From Narthecium ossifragum (Eukaryota; Streptophyta; Magnoliopsida; Dioscoreales; Nartheciaceae): 64,000 bases of DNA. A program made the position numbers and the translations under genes. Shown here piece by piece: positions 12,899 through 25,400 of this stretch. A model generated the notes under the pieces. That model did no database searches. It was not told the origin of the DNA and saw nothing but the letters and a program-made list of their open reading frames with translations. The stretch spans positions 1,526,896 to 1,590,895 of the forward strand of contig OY986963.1 of assembly GCA_963920575.1 (NCBI GenBank), given 5' to 3'. Each line of letters starts with the position of its first letter. Positions within the stretch are counted from its first letter, which is position 1.

Positions 12899-13098
12899 NN
12901 NNNNNNNNNNNNNNNNNNNNNNNNNNNNNNNNNNNNNNNNNNNNNNNNNNNNNNNNNNNNNNNNNNNNNNNNNNNNNNNNNNNNNNNNNNNNNNNNNNNN
13001 NNNNNNNNNNNNNNNNNNNNNNNNNNNNNNNNNNNNNNNNNNNNNNNNNNNNNNNNNNNNNNNNNNNNNNNNNNNNNNNNNNNNNNNNNNNNNNNNNN
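12899..13098. other. Assembly gap (200 N)
   Basis: Exactly 200 unknown bases. The round number suggests a fixed-size placeholder rather than a measured gap, so the true distance between the flanks is unknown. Any ORF crossing it is an artefact. Confidence 0.99.
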
Positions 13099-14104
13099 GG
13101 GGTCCTCTCTTAGTTGGGTGAGATTGGATTTAGATGTTCTACTTTGGTGTTGATCTCAATTATATTATTATATGGTCTAAGCTTGGATCAAATTCGATTT
13201 CAATCTTAGATTCAGAAACCTATATATATGCTAGCTAGCTTTCTAAACAAGATCATGGTGTTAATTAAGAGTACGTACTGCTTCAGATGAAAGCTTCAGA
13301 ATCTTAGAAAATGGTATTCACGCTATTGGGTCGAAATTTTTCATGATCTAATTAATTAAAAGGGTTGCACACGCTGTTCATCTTTACCTGTTTTACAGCA
13401 ATAGGTACTTTTCCATGGCTTTCATGCTTACCATGATTTGAGCTCTTATTAGAGTAAGAGCAAGCTAGGTGCATTCCAATATCGTGATTCATGGAAGAAA
13501 AAGTTAAGCGCGTACTTCATGTGAATTAAGCATGCATGACAGTATACCTTCTCAAAGTTGTGAGCAAAAGAAGCATGTTCCACCTCTACTAAGTACTAAC
13601 AATCAAGTTATCTTCCAAAGACCTTCTGATCACTTCTTATTAATTAATTACTTTGGTTGGTTTTCTGGTTTACTGCATTATATTGATCGAGTGATTGTAT
13701 CGAGTGATATAGTTATTTTTTTCCGAGTCAATGCATATGTCCATGGTACTACGTAGGCGCCACGGCGCCAGTAGCATTTGTTATTTTGTTTTGTACATCG
13801 TCTCAACAATAGATGATGGCATGGCTTAACTAATAATAATAAAAAAACCTAAAAAAGAAGAAAAAAAAGAAGATGATGGCATGAAAATATATGCACGTAT
13901 ACCTCGTCCATTTTTAATTGTTTGCATGCAGTAATACACCCATATTTCTCAAGCACGTACAAAAGAGAGTAATGACACACACCGGCCTCATAGGCCCAAA
14001 CCACCCACAAACTTCTCTTCCTATTCAATGCTCCACGCCCTTATCTATACTCAAACTCCTCTCCACCCCCTCCCTCTGTCCAACTAACTAGCTAGCAACC
14101 AAGA
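13099..14104. other. Upstream region of the ABCB gene
   Basis: AT-rich, no ORF of note. A pyrimidine-rich leader (about 14010-14085, CTCCTCTCCACCCCCTCCCTC) runs up to the ATG at 14105 and is likely 5' UTR. An A-rich run lies near 13840-13870. Confidence 0.5.
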
Positions 14105-17100
14105 ATGAGCCAAGGTATGCATGCTAGCAACCATGAGGAAGAGAACATGACGAGCAAGGCTAGCAAAGGAGGAGGAGAGGAGCAAGGAGCTGGAGACCAT
14201 GAGAAGCCCAAGACCCAGAAGGTTCCCTTCTCCAAGCTCTTCGCCTTCGCCGATGGCTGGGATTACCTCCTCATGGCTCTTGGCACCCTCGGCGCCTGCG
14301 TCCATGGCGCCTCCGTCCCGGTCTTCTTCATCTTCTTTGGGAAGCTCATTAATATCATCGGCATAGCCTACCTCTTTCCCACCACTGTGTCTCACAGGGT
14401 CGCCAAGGTCCGTGGACATGAGCTTTTTGATCGAATGGTTAGAGTTACACTGTAGCAATTTGGATTTAACCGTATTTTTCTCTTTTATTTGTCATAGTAT
14501 TCGTTGGATTTCGTCTATCTTGGCATTGCCATCTTGTTCTCTTCATGGCTGGGTGAGATTCAAATATAAAATTTTCGTTTTATTTTTCTCTTCTTCTTCT
14601 TGTTATATATATATATATATATATTGATGGTTGGTGTGGGTTTTATTTGAGCTCATAGAGGTGGCTTGCTGGATGCACACCGGCGAGCGGCAGGCGGCGA
14701 AGATGAGGCTGGCATACCTGCGGTCGATGCTGAACCAGGACATCTCCGTGTTCGACACCGAGGCCTCCACCGGAGAGGTGATCAACGCCATTACTAGCGA
14801 TATCATCGTCGTCCAGGATGCCATCTCCGAGAAGGTGATCACTGAATCCCACTTAATTTCTACAAGTTGGATGGTACGTAATGCAAACAACAGTTGCAAC
14901 TCTAAACAAGTCACAACCTCTACTCGATCAATTCACAAGGTTTATTCCCATAAATATATAGTAAAAATATGGAGAAAAGAAGGTGCTAATTAATGAATCT
15001 CTCCAGTCTAGCTTTTTTTTCACCAAAATAGATATATGGGTGATTTCTTATATATCTTTGGCTGTTTGCAAATAAATAGGGTCAAAATCAGATGGTTTCC
15101 ATATTTCTTTTTCTAGTTTATATCCAGCGGTGAGCAATAGTGTTTTCAGATCCACGGTGAATGCATTAACTCCTCTCTTTTCAGTTCTATTCGCTGCCAT
15201 CTCTCTGTCTCTTATATATAGGTTCATCATTAAATGCACACTTATTCAATGCAAATTAGTCCTCCTCCCGGTCCCGGTCCTAATTTTACAAATAAACCCC
15301 TATGACAGAAACTAATCCGAGTCTTTACGCCACCGCTGCTCCGCATTTATTATTCCCGGAATACCCCCCTCCTCACCGATTCCCGTGATCGGTTCCTTCG
15401 CGGATTGGATTAAAGATCGATTCTTCCGCTCCGTTTCCTTGTCTTTCTTTTAAGGGTAAAAAGGGTTTTGGTATTTTTAATTTTTAAAAATAGGCAATTT
15501 AATATCTCGTAAAATTTGATTCTTAAATTGATACCTCAAATTATTGAAATTACATGATTTAGTATAAAATTACAGACGGCGTCAATGAAGACGTGATTTA
15601 GTACAAAATTTTAACCCCTTCGTCGGAGGAGGAGAGAAACAGAGGAGGAGAAGAGAGGTCGCCGGAGGAGGAAGAAGAAGAGAGGTTGCCGGAGGAGAAA
15701 GAAGAAGAAGAGAGGTCGTCGGAGGATGGCTGCTTCCTCGAGCTCCGACTCGTACCCGATTCTCTCTAAGCCCATACGCCATTCCAACCCCCACATCCAA
15801 GCTATGTTTCCCCGGTCATCCACGTCGAAGGAGGAGTTCCCGCCGACATGTGCCCACCAAGAGACCTATCACAGGGAAAACATATCCTACAAACCTTGGA
15901 TCTATGTTTTTTCTCTCGATCCCTCTTCGTTCCACCAACCCAAGAAAAAAAAACAGAGCTAGAAGATTCAAACTAAAGAAAAAGAACCCAATCGAAAAAT
16001 TCCACTGCTTGTTCTCTCCTCCTCCAACGACCTCTCTCCCGCGCCCGACCCTCGTCAGCCTTTTCTTTTCTCTCTTCTTCTTCCTCCTCTCATGTTTCTC
16101 TCCTCCTCAGGTGACCCCTCTTTTTCTTCCTCCTCCGACGACCTCTTTTCTCCTCTCTTGTTTCTCTCCTCCTCCGGCGAAAGGGTTAAAAAGTTTCCGT
16201 CAGCCTCCACTGACACCGTCTGTGATTTGATACTAAATTACGCTATTTCCATACTTGAAGGTATCAATGTGTAAATCAAATTTTATGAGGTATCAAAACG
16301 ACTATTTTATGAGGTATCAAAACGACTATTTTTGAAAGTTGGTGTTACCTTCTTTTAAGCGCATGTTCTTGGAAGGGTAATGCAAAACAGCAAACAGCAA
16401 ACAGCAAACAGTTTAATTGGTACAGCCCTCGTTTTTGTGATCACAAATCTAAGAATTTGAATCTCCTTCTCTCAATCTCGGCGTTGAGACATATTCTTGA
16501 AGGTTGGGAATGGAGTATTGCAGTTGTTGTCAAGATGTAGAATTCTCTCGTTTTGAGCCTGATAAGGGTTTGCTTTGTTTGAAACAATCGGTCGGGAGGA
16601 ATTCCCCATCTCAATTCTATCGTGGGCACATGTTCTTGATGGTTGGGTACGGAATATTTGAATTCTTGGCAAGATGTGAAGTACTCTGTTTTGAGCCAGA
16701 TTAGGGTTTAAAATTTGTTTGGAACACTCGGTGGGGAGGAATTCCTCTTCTCCATCTCTGGATGAGGTCTAGGGTTAGGGTTCCGGAGTCGACGTTTGGA
16801 TGGAGAGAAGCTAGCAAGCCGGACATCTCCGCCTTCGAGATTGATAGTCTCGCCTGCCGTGGCCGTAAGAGGTGATCTTTGTTTAAAGATTCGAACTCTT
16901 TATCCATTTTCAATGTTTTGGGGCTTAGGTGATGACAATCGAACATGTTACAGAATGACCCTTTGCAATATTCTGTGATTTATGGAAAATTTCAAATTCT
17001 TTAGGGACAATTTAGTGCACGATTGAAAATAATGCCAAAGAACAAGAATTTGTAGATCTCTGTGCAGTTACTCACGGTCTCCTCCTGGTTTGTTTTTTGC

Positions 17101-20100
17101 TAACTTAACTAACTACGTGTAGATGTATATCGGTGACATCTTGCTGCTGCTTCTATGGTCTGTTGCTGTTGCTTCTCTTCATTTTTGTTTAACCGGTTTC
17201 AAGAATTGATAACAACACTCTGCCTTTGAGAACAAATCTATGAGTTTGCAGAAAATTTATAATTGACTGATTTCTTCATGATTGTGGAAACTGTGACATG
17301 TTTCGGTGTAAAAAACTGCATTGCAGGTTGGGAACTTCTTGCACTACATAAGCCGCTTCATTGCAGGTTTCGCTGTGGGGTTCGCCCGTGTTTGGCAGAT
17401 CAGCCTTGTGACGCTATCAATTGTCCCGTTGATTGCCATTGCTGGTGGCTTTTATGCTTATGTTATTATTGGCCTCATTTCCCGAGTACGGAAATCATAT
17501 GTTAAGGCTGGAGAGATAGCTGAAGAGGTCAGCCTTGATAATTTCAACTGATTTCCCAAATGGCTTTATTAGGTTCATAGTTGGAAAGTTACATAATGTT
17601 TTTAGGCTGCAGGTAATTGGAAATGTTCGCACCGTCCAAGCCTTCGTTGGAGAAGAAAAGGCTGTGAAAACTTATAGAAACGCGCTACAAAACACATACA
17701 AGTATGGCAAGAGGGCAGGGCTGGCAAAGGGTCTTGGGCTTGGATCAATGCACTTCGTTCTTTTTCTCTCATGGGCATTGCTTGTCTGGTACACTGGCGT
17801 TGTCGTTCATAAAGGCATATCAAATGGGGGAGAGTCGTTCACCACAATGCTCAATGTTGTAATCTCGGGGCTGTGAGTCTCCTTTTCCTTTCTGTCTATT
17901 TCTGATGTCCTTTGGAGTGGGATTTTTGTCTTACGGCAGTAGTAACGCCAGTATAGGTTGCATTGGTACTGGAGAACCCTCTTTTTGGAACTTCGGAAAC
18001 GGCCTCATTAACTATGATGATGCTACTTAAATTATAGTTCTTCGACAATATGAGCACGAGACTTCAGCTTAGAAGATCAAAAGAACAAAAAAGGGTGATT
18101 TAGAATCTGAAGATGCCTTTTCGTTTGGATCTGGTCTTGGATTCACATATTTGTTTAAACAGATAGTGATAACATCTATTGCCCTTTTACTATCGATGAT
18201 GCTCAAAGATACAAATTTGGGTTTCTAGCTCTTTCCTTTTTCACTTAGCATTATTCTCATTAATCTAGACGTTACTGTATGACCAGTGTTTTATATTATC
18301 GTTGCAAGGTCACATTGAGTGCTCGGATGTGTATGCTATGCCTGCATATTGGGCACATAGGCAGAGGATATCTGTGTGCAAAACATAAGGCATGCAAGTC
18401 TGAAGATATTTTTTTCCTTTTAACCACGATGATGCTAAAAAACAATAACTCTTTCCTTTTCAGTTAGCAGTACTTTCATTAATTAGAAATTACTGTATGG
18501 CCAGTGTTTTATATTATCTCCTGCAAGGCCACATTAGTCTCGTATGTGTATGTTGTGCCTGCATATTGGGCAGATAGAGACAACATATCTGTATACAAAA
18601 CATATGGATTGTATATATTAAGATATTTATAGGTTACATCAAAACTTTGTCCAAGTTTTTTCCTTATCCCATTTTTCCAATGAAATTACTTATTTCCTAT
18701 TTTTAAAAATCTATAAGAATGCGTAATAGTTGTTTATTCGATCCACATGTGTTTGTGTATTTACTCGCATACCTCATATGCATTATAGAATGACAAGACC
18801 GCCAACATGTCTTTACAGTATTGTTGAACACATAACAAGTTTTTAAATGCTTGTAGTTGAAATATTATGCAGATCGCTGGGGCTTGCAGCACCAAACATT
18901 TCGACGTTCGTAAGGGCAAGAGCTGCCGCGTACCCCATCTTTGAAATGATAGAGAGAAACACTATTAGCAAAACAAGTGGAAGAACCGGAAAGACCCTAT
19001 CTAATGTGGACGGGCACATTCAGTTCTGTGATGTGTGTTTCAGTTACCCGTCACGCCCTGATGTCTCCATCTTTAACAGGCTGAATCTGGATATACCATC
19101 TGGAAAGATTATTGCTCTTGTTGGAGGAAGTGGATCGGGAAAGAGCACTGTTATCTCACTCATTGAAAGGTTCTATGAGCCCCTCTCTGGAGCTATACTA
19201 TTGGATGGACACAACGTAAAGGATCTTGAGGTCAAGTGGCTGCGACAACAGATTGGGTTAGTCAATCAGGAGCCTGCCCTTTTTGCCACAAGCATCCGGG
19301 AGAACATCCTCTATGGGAAAGATGATGCGACACTTGATGAGATAATGCGTGCTGCTAAGCTATCGGAGGCGATCACTTTCATTAACAACCTTCCTGACCG
19401 ATATGAGACACAGGTTATGATCTTCTCCTTTGCATTAGTGCTAATACGGTCCTCTTGATAACATTTATAGTAGAGTTCTTCTTGGCACAACTGCTGCCAA
19501 TATCAGCTCTGGAGAGGGTTTACACTACGATCCCTGAACATGAATGAAGCATATTGCAGGTTGGTGAGCGAGGTATCCAATTATCGGGAGGGCAGAAGCA
19601 GCGTATTGCAATAGCAAGAGCAATAGTCAAGAACCCAACAGTTCTCCTACTCGATGAGGCCACAAGTGCACTTGATGCAGAGTCTGAGAAGAGTGTTCAG
19701 GAGGCGCTCGACCGAGTCATGGTGGGTCGCACCACGGTCATGGTGGCACATAGACTGTCCACAATCAGGAATGCAGACATGATTGCGGTCGTCCAAAATG
19801 GAAAGATAGTGGAGACTGGGACTCATAATGAGCTCATGTTGGACCCCAGGAATGCATATTCCTCCCTTGTTCGGCTCCAGGAAGCTGCTTCTCACCAGCG
19901 ATTAACCCACTCAGAGAGCTTAAATATGGGGAGACCTTTAAGGTATGCCTGAAATAGTGATATAACTGTATTGTTCATTTGCCCTATTAGAACGTTGGCT
20001 CATTCATATTGTTTTCTTAGTATCAAATATTCAAGGGAACTGTCTGGGAGACAAACTAGCCTTGGGGCAAGCTTCCGCTCTGACAAAGATTCTGTTAGCC

Positions 20101-22634
20101 ACTATGCTCCTGATGCTAATGATCGTCCAAAACCAAGTCATGTCTCAGTCAAGAGGATGTACTCCATGGTGCGCCCTGATTGGGTCTTTGGTATGATTGC
20201 AACCATGGGTGCCTTTATCGCTGGCTCCCAATTTCCACTATTTGCCCTTGGAGTCACACAAGCTCTTGTTTCTTACTATATGGATTGGGAGACGACACAG
20301 AGGGAAGTAAAAAAGATTTCTCTCCTCTTCTGTGGTGGCGCGGTTCTTGCTGTCACTGTGTATGCCATTACACACCTCAACTTTGGCATTATGGGTGAAA
20401 GGCTTACACTTCGTGTCAGAGAGAATATGTTTGGAGGTAACAATCCACATGTTATTTTCATGTAGTATTATGAAAATGAATTCAAGTGCTCAACTGAGCC
20501 ATTCTAAGTGCCAAGTACAATTGCAGCAATACTGCGGAATGATATCGGCTGGTTCGATGACACAAATAACAATAGTGCAATGTTGTCTTCTCGCCTTGAA
20601 ACTGATGCCACTTTGCTGCGAACCATAGTTGTTGACCGCTCAGCTATCCTCCTTCAAAATTTGGGAATGATTGTAACTTCACTTGTCATTGCCTTTATCT
20701 TAAATTGGAGGATTACTCTCGTAGTCTTGGCAACTTACCCTTTGATGATCAGTGGCAATATTAGTGAGGTATGCAATGTCTATTAGCTGCATCTGCTGAT
20801 GACTTAACCCGCATTGAATCTCATGTTCTCAGTTATTTATGCTTTTGGATACTGCAGAAACTGTTCATGAAGGGATTTGGAGGCAACTTGAACAAGACCT
20901 ACTTAAAGGCCAACATGCTCGCTGCTGAGGCAGTAAGCAACATTCGGACTGTCGCTGCGTTCTGCTCAGAGGAGAAGGTCATTGATCTCTATGCTAGTGA
21001 GCTTGAGGAACCCTCCAAGCAATCATTCAAACGTGGCCAGTCTGCCGGTGTTTTCTATGGCGTATCCCAATTCTTCCTATTCTCTTCATATGCCCTGGCA
21101 TTGTGGTACGTTAAAAACAAAAGTTGTCTAAGCTGGCAATCATTCAGTATATTGCGTGTTCTGTGAATTTGAAGTTCCTTAGATCAGGGAATTTTAGGCT
21201 GGGTTTTTGGCATGGTTTTTACGAGGTTGATATAATATTGAGATTTAGTTGAAAATGACTTCTGAATATTTTCAGTGCTTCATGCCAGTAATTGTCCTGC
21301 AATACACTAATTAAAACCCATTTTTTGTCTAATTTTGAAGGTATGGCTCGGTTCTCATGGGCAAAGGACTTGCAGACTTCGAATCTGTTATGAAATCCTT
21401 CATGGTTTTAATAGTGACTGCATTAGCCATGGGAGAGACTTTGGCAATGGCCCCAGATATCATTAAAGGGAACAAAATGGTAGAATCTGTGTTTGAGGTA
21501 CTGGACAGGAAAACTGAGATTGTTAGTGATGCTGGTGAGGAAGTTCGCAGGGTTGAGGGAGTGATCGAGATGAAGGGAGTGGAGTTCCGCTACCCCTCCA
21601 GGCCTGAAGTCATAATCTTTAAGGACTTTGACCTGAAAGTGAAGGCTGGAAGTAGCATGGCTTTGGTTGGAACCAGTGGCTCTGGCAAGAGCTCGGTGTT
21701 GGCTCTTGTACTGAGATTCTATGATCCAACAGCTGGTAAAGTGCTGATTGATGGTATGCACCTTCACACCCCATTTATTGATACCTCCTCAAAGTAATGA
21801 ACATATGTTTCATTTGGCTTTACGTGTAACCCAATTTCATACAAATCAACTGATAGTTTACTTCATGAGCTATGCATCCCATAATGAGTTACAGCTTTAA
21901 TTTTTGCTTTTTCTGACATGCCTGTTGCCTGCACTAGTATATCAATGTGCTTTGCTTTTCAGTTGCTTTCAGAATTCTTATTGGATTCTGGGTTGTTTGC
22001 TTCACTTGTAGAGTTTATGCTGCATGCTAATGGCTTCTGCTTACCTATTTGAGTTTTATGTGTTTTGGATATCGTCCTCACAGGTAGAGACATCAAGAAG
22101 CTGCATTTGAAATCCCTTCGAAAGCACATAGGGCTTGTTCAGCAAGAACCGGCTCTATTTGCAACATCGATATATGAGAACATTCTCTATGGCAAGGATG
22201 GAGCAAGTGAAGCAGAGGTTATTGAAGCTGCAAAGCTTGCGAATGCCCACTCCTTCATTAGTGCATTGCCAGAAGGTTACTCAACAAAGGTCGGGGAGCG
22301 GGGGGTTCAACTCTCTGGTGGGCAGAAACAACGTGTAGCAATTGCCCGGGCCATCATCAAGAATCCTGCCATTTTGCTGCTCGATGAGGCCACAAGTGCA
22401 CTTGATGTCGAGTCAGAGCGTGTGGTCCAGCAGGCACTGGACAGGGTCATGAAGAGCCGGACCACAATCACGGTGGCACATCGCTTGTCCACCATACAGA
22501 ATGCCGATACCATCTCCCTGCTGCAGGATGGAAAGATCATAGAGCAAGGGACTCACTCGACCTTGGTCGAGGACAAAGATGGAGCTTATTCCAAGTTGAT
22601 CAACTTGCAGCAACAGCAGCAGCAATTGAGGTAG
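14105..22634 (+). CDS. Full-length ABC transporter, subfamily B (ABCB2/PGP2-like)
   Basis: Twelve exons: 14105-14407, 14498-14552, 14659-14834, 17327-17527, 17613-17872, 18873-19413, 19560-19942, 20021-20436, 20527-20768, 20858-21105, 21341-21753 and 22084-22634. All phases close, giving 1262 residues, the normal length. Layout is TMD1-NBD1-TMD2-NBD2. NBD1 has Walker [10 protein letters not shown] (about 416-424), signature LSGGQ (520-524) and Walker [10 protein letters not shown] (about 540). NBD2 has GTSGSGKSS (about 1052-1060), LSGGQ (1156-1160) and [10 protein letters not shown]-loops (SALD) and switch histidines (VAHRLST) are present in both halves, so it should be an active ATPase. The N-terminal region ([26 protein letters not shown]) resembles the ABCB2/ABCB10 branch rather than the auxin exporters ABCB1/19. 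Substrate unknown; likely an exporter in a cell membrane. Intron 3 (2.5 kb) carries a MULE and intron 5 (1 kb) a duplication. AATAAA at 22856-22861 may be the poly(A) signal. Confidence 0.95.
15455..16349. mobile_element. Non-autonomous Mutator-like element (MULE) with long TIRs
   Basis: An 895-bp insertion in intron 3 of the ABCB gene. It is flanked by a perfect 10-bp direct repeat TTCTTTTAAG (15445-15454 and 16350-16359), so the 9-11 bp target duplication of Mutator-like elements is met. The ends begin GGTAA/TTACC, and inverted similarity runs inward for over 200 bp: the left arm (AAAATTTGATT, GATTTAGTATAAAATTACAG, ACGGCGTCA, CGTCGGAGGAGGAGAGAAAC) reappears reverse-complemented in the right arm. 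The inner parts of both arms are GGAGGAGGAGA-type purine repeats. The core (about 15725-16010) has an open frame beginning [14 protein letters not shown] but no transposase. The core could be a captured host fragment, as in Pack-MULEs, but this is untested. Confidence 0.8.
16487..16760. repeat. Degenerate ~140-bp tandem duplication in ABCB intron 3
   Basis: The order TTCTTGA..GGTTGGG, GGAATAT/GGAGTAT, CAAGATGT, TTTTGAGCC, GGGTTT, CGGT..GGGAGGAATTCC appears at about 16494-16605 and again 139-140 bases later. The copies differ at many sites, so it is old. Just upstream, near 16387-16410, is a CAGCAAA microsatellite of about three units. Confidence 0.6.
18193..18640. repeat. Imperfect ~220-bp tandem duplication in ABCB intron 5
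   Basis: The stretch starting CTCTTTCCTTTTTCA at 18229 recurs from 18449 (period about 220) with shared blocks TTACTGTATG, CCAGTGTTTTATATTATC, TGCCTGCATATTGGGCA and CAAAACATA. By eye, identity is around 75-80%. Intronic and non-coding. Confidence 0.75.
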
Positions 22635-24794
22635 CAATAGTATCCGATTGACTTATGGATCAATTCTGCTGCACGAGCCACACATGGCATCTTTCTGCAA
22701 AGCCCAGATTCTGCTCAGTTGACACAGAAACCATAGCCATGGCTCTGGCAGCTGACTTGATCTCATGATATACATGAACCATATTTGATCATAGATTGGA
22801 ACCTATACTTACCCTTTGCTTTCAATCAATTGATGTGTAGTGTATTGTCTATGGTAATAAACAGCAGTCATACATGTCATTCTTTTATAATATGACCTTG
22901 CAAACTTTTATTCGTCCAAGTAATTGCTGTTATGGTTTACAGTTTACTTTTTATTAGGTTTTTGTGTGGTTGCTGGCGTCATAGGATATTGTGGCTTTAA
23001 GTTCCTTCTGGTGGGTTTTCTGGTTATGTTGTACTAATTCCTAAACCTGGATAAAAGCCTCAATTTTTTTACTACATGATAAACAGAGATGGCTTAGGAT
23101 TATATATCAGCTCTAGTTGCTTGATATAGTTTCCATTCCAACCAGTATATCCTCTTAAGGCCCTTTGTTGAAATGATCTTAGATGCAAAGTGTATATTAA
23201 AATTCTCAACTATTTATTAAGAAAGTATCATTCGATTCCTTCTCATCCGATAATCGATGTCCATCGGTCTGTGTTACATCGCAATTGCGCATCATAGGGT
23301 CTGACTATTAGTTGAGATGTCACTCTCAATGAACAATGCTGGAAACAAGCAGCCTCACAAACAAATACAAAATGCATGGATTCTGCATTTCAAAGAGCAG
23401 GAATCCAGAATCTAAGACCAAACATAGGACTCTGATCAATGGAACATTCATTGTAACATCCCAACTCCCAAATGAACATTCTTAAGTATTTGCAGTTGCG
23501 TAAGGATATTGTGGTATGGAAACAAACACATCACTAACATTGATTCTTCCATGCATTCGTGAGCATGTTCAGAAAAAAAAAGCTAATACACCGGCCATCT
23601 GGATGTTTTATTGTATCGATCAATCACAAGTGCAAGTGGAGGAATAGTCTAATGTCAAAGGTTGAGATAGGAACTTGATGTTAGCATCATAGGAGTTTTG
23701 AATCATCCATGCCACTTACTTGCCTCTTATGATATGTTGTTGGCGCCCACAATGGCATTTTATATATTGTTGCCTTCTTGTTTTCTTTGTTCCTCTTTTA
23801 TCTTCATGAACCTCATCATCAAAGCTTTAACAGTCTGACCTTAATGTATATTTAGATGCATGCTTCTAACCTTTTCTCTGCAGGATTATTCTGATGACAA
23901 CTATCCGATGAAAGGATAAGCTTTAAATGTTTTCCGACACAGAGTACATCAACTTTTTGTATTTAAGGGAAGGTGCACTAAATTCTCTGCCCCTAAATGG
24001 TTTCAGGTTACTGATCAAACTGGAAAAAATTTGTGATAGATTTCAACTTTAATATATCTGGTTAGAAGCATTAACTTCTTCCCGGCCTGATCCCTATATG
24101 GTCTTAGTGTAAGTAAGTGGAACACAAGGATAGATACACATTTCACCTTAACATCCATTTGTGTAAATATACATCAGATCAATTGCTTGCCGGAGTAGAA
24201 CTTGCAAGCTAAATCTAGCTATGCGTTGTCGCTCCGAAGTTTTCACCGGATGCGTTACGGTGTGAAAGAGTTCCATTGAGATGCATTCATTAAAGAGCAC
24301 TGAGTTGAAAGTTATAGGCAATTGTTGATCACTTAATTTGTCGCCTACCCGATTTACTGATTTACATGAAGAAATTAAATCTTATTTCACATTCCTGACT
24401 TGTATCATGGAAATTGTTCCACTCTGTATATCATCATTCAATCTGTTGTTCTACCGGCACGTTTCCATGACCAATATTTGTAGGTTATCCGCTAGAACTG
24501 AGGATTTAATTAGCAGAGAGAGATCATTACACGCATGGCTTCTAATAAATCCTTCTCTTTAGGAAACATTCTAGAATTCATACCTTATAGCTATATGTTT
24601 CTTTTGAGCTTCTGGGAAGCTTCTTGATTTAAAACTGCTGCCAATTGAAGTCTTAGCATTGTTTCTTGACAGGTGAAGAGAAGTATTAGTGAAATCTAGG
24701 TTGCTTGAATGATATTAGCATTGATTGACCATTTGATGCAGATGATGTTAGCATAGCTGTTTTAGGACTTGCAACCACACAGAATTAAAGTAAT
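22635..24794. other. Intergenic region downstream of ABCB
   Basis: Contains the ABCB 3' UTR with AATAAA at 22856-22861, then AT-rich DNA with no ORF, repeat or RNA gene that I can support. Confidence 0.5.
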
Positions 24795-25400
24795 ATGGCT
24801 ACATCTGATTATCTGGCGCAGGGTAAACGTGGACCTCTCTATGGGAGAGATAACCAGATTTCTATGGGGAAGAAACCAAAAGCCCTATTTTTTTTCATCA
24901 ATCAAAAACTAACGTTTACAAACCCTAAGGCCTCCTTTTATAGGATTAAGGAAAACCCTGACCAACTCAAACATGGACTCAAACCCTAATCCAAGTATTA
25001 AACCCGGAATTCAAAATAAAAGAAATCCTACTCAAAATATGAAAGTTGCCAAAAATAGAAACCGATAAAACTGCATAAAAAGGAAAGTTTTTACTAAAAC
25101 TGAGATTTAGACCAAAAGGAGAAGGAATTTGGCGATTCGACGAGCAGTCATGGAGAGATCAAAGATCTCCTATGATAAATGACGGGCTCGTCGAGCCGGT
25201 AGTTTCGACTGGTCGCACGCCCGATCGGATACCCGGATCAAAAGTTATGGCCATCCAAAGATCTCAGTCGGACGGATGGGGTCCGAATGCGTCCGGATCG
25301 CCTCGGGAGCTGCTCCGGCTCGGACTCAGTCAGGTCCGCCCTTGGTCCTGCATCTCCTGCATCATCATCTCTACCAATCGTCAGATTGTGATAGAATCGT
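24795..25400 (-). mobile_element. Probable LTR fragment, minus orientation
   Basis: Read on the minus strand this has a GC-rich segment (25160-25370), then a core promoter-like CCTATAAAAGG (plus 24934-24944) followed by a transcribed-looking TAGGGTTTGTAAACG and a T-rich, CCCC-containing stretch. That is the layout of a plant LTR (U3, TATA, R/U5). No second LTR, target duplication or coding domain is visible nearby, so it would be a fragment or solo LTR. Identity rests on layout only. Confidence 0.35.

Noticed and set aside
12837..13153. ORFs crossing the N gap
   Set aside because: Made of unknown residues; artefact.
24795..24989. 64-codon ORF MATSDYLAQGKRG
   Set aside because: Falls in the probable U5/R part of an LTR fragment read on the other strand; not a gene.
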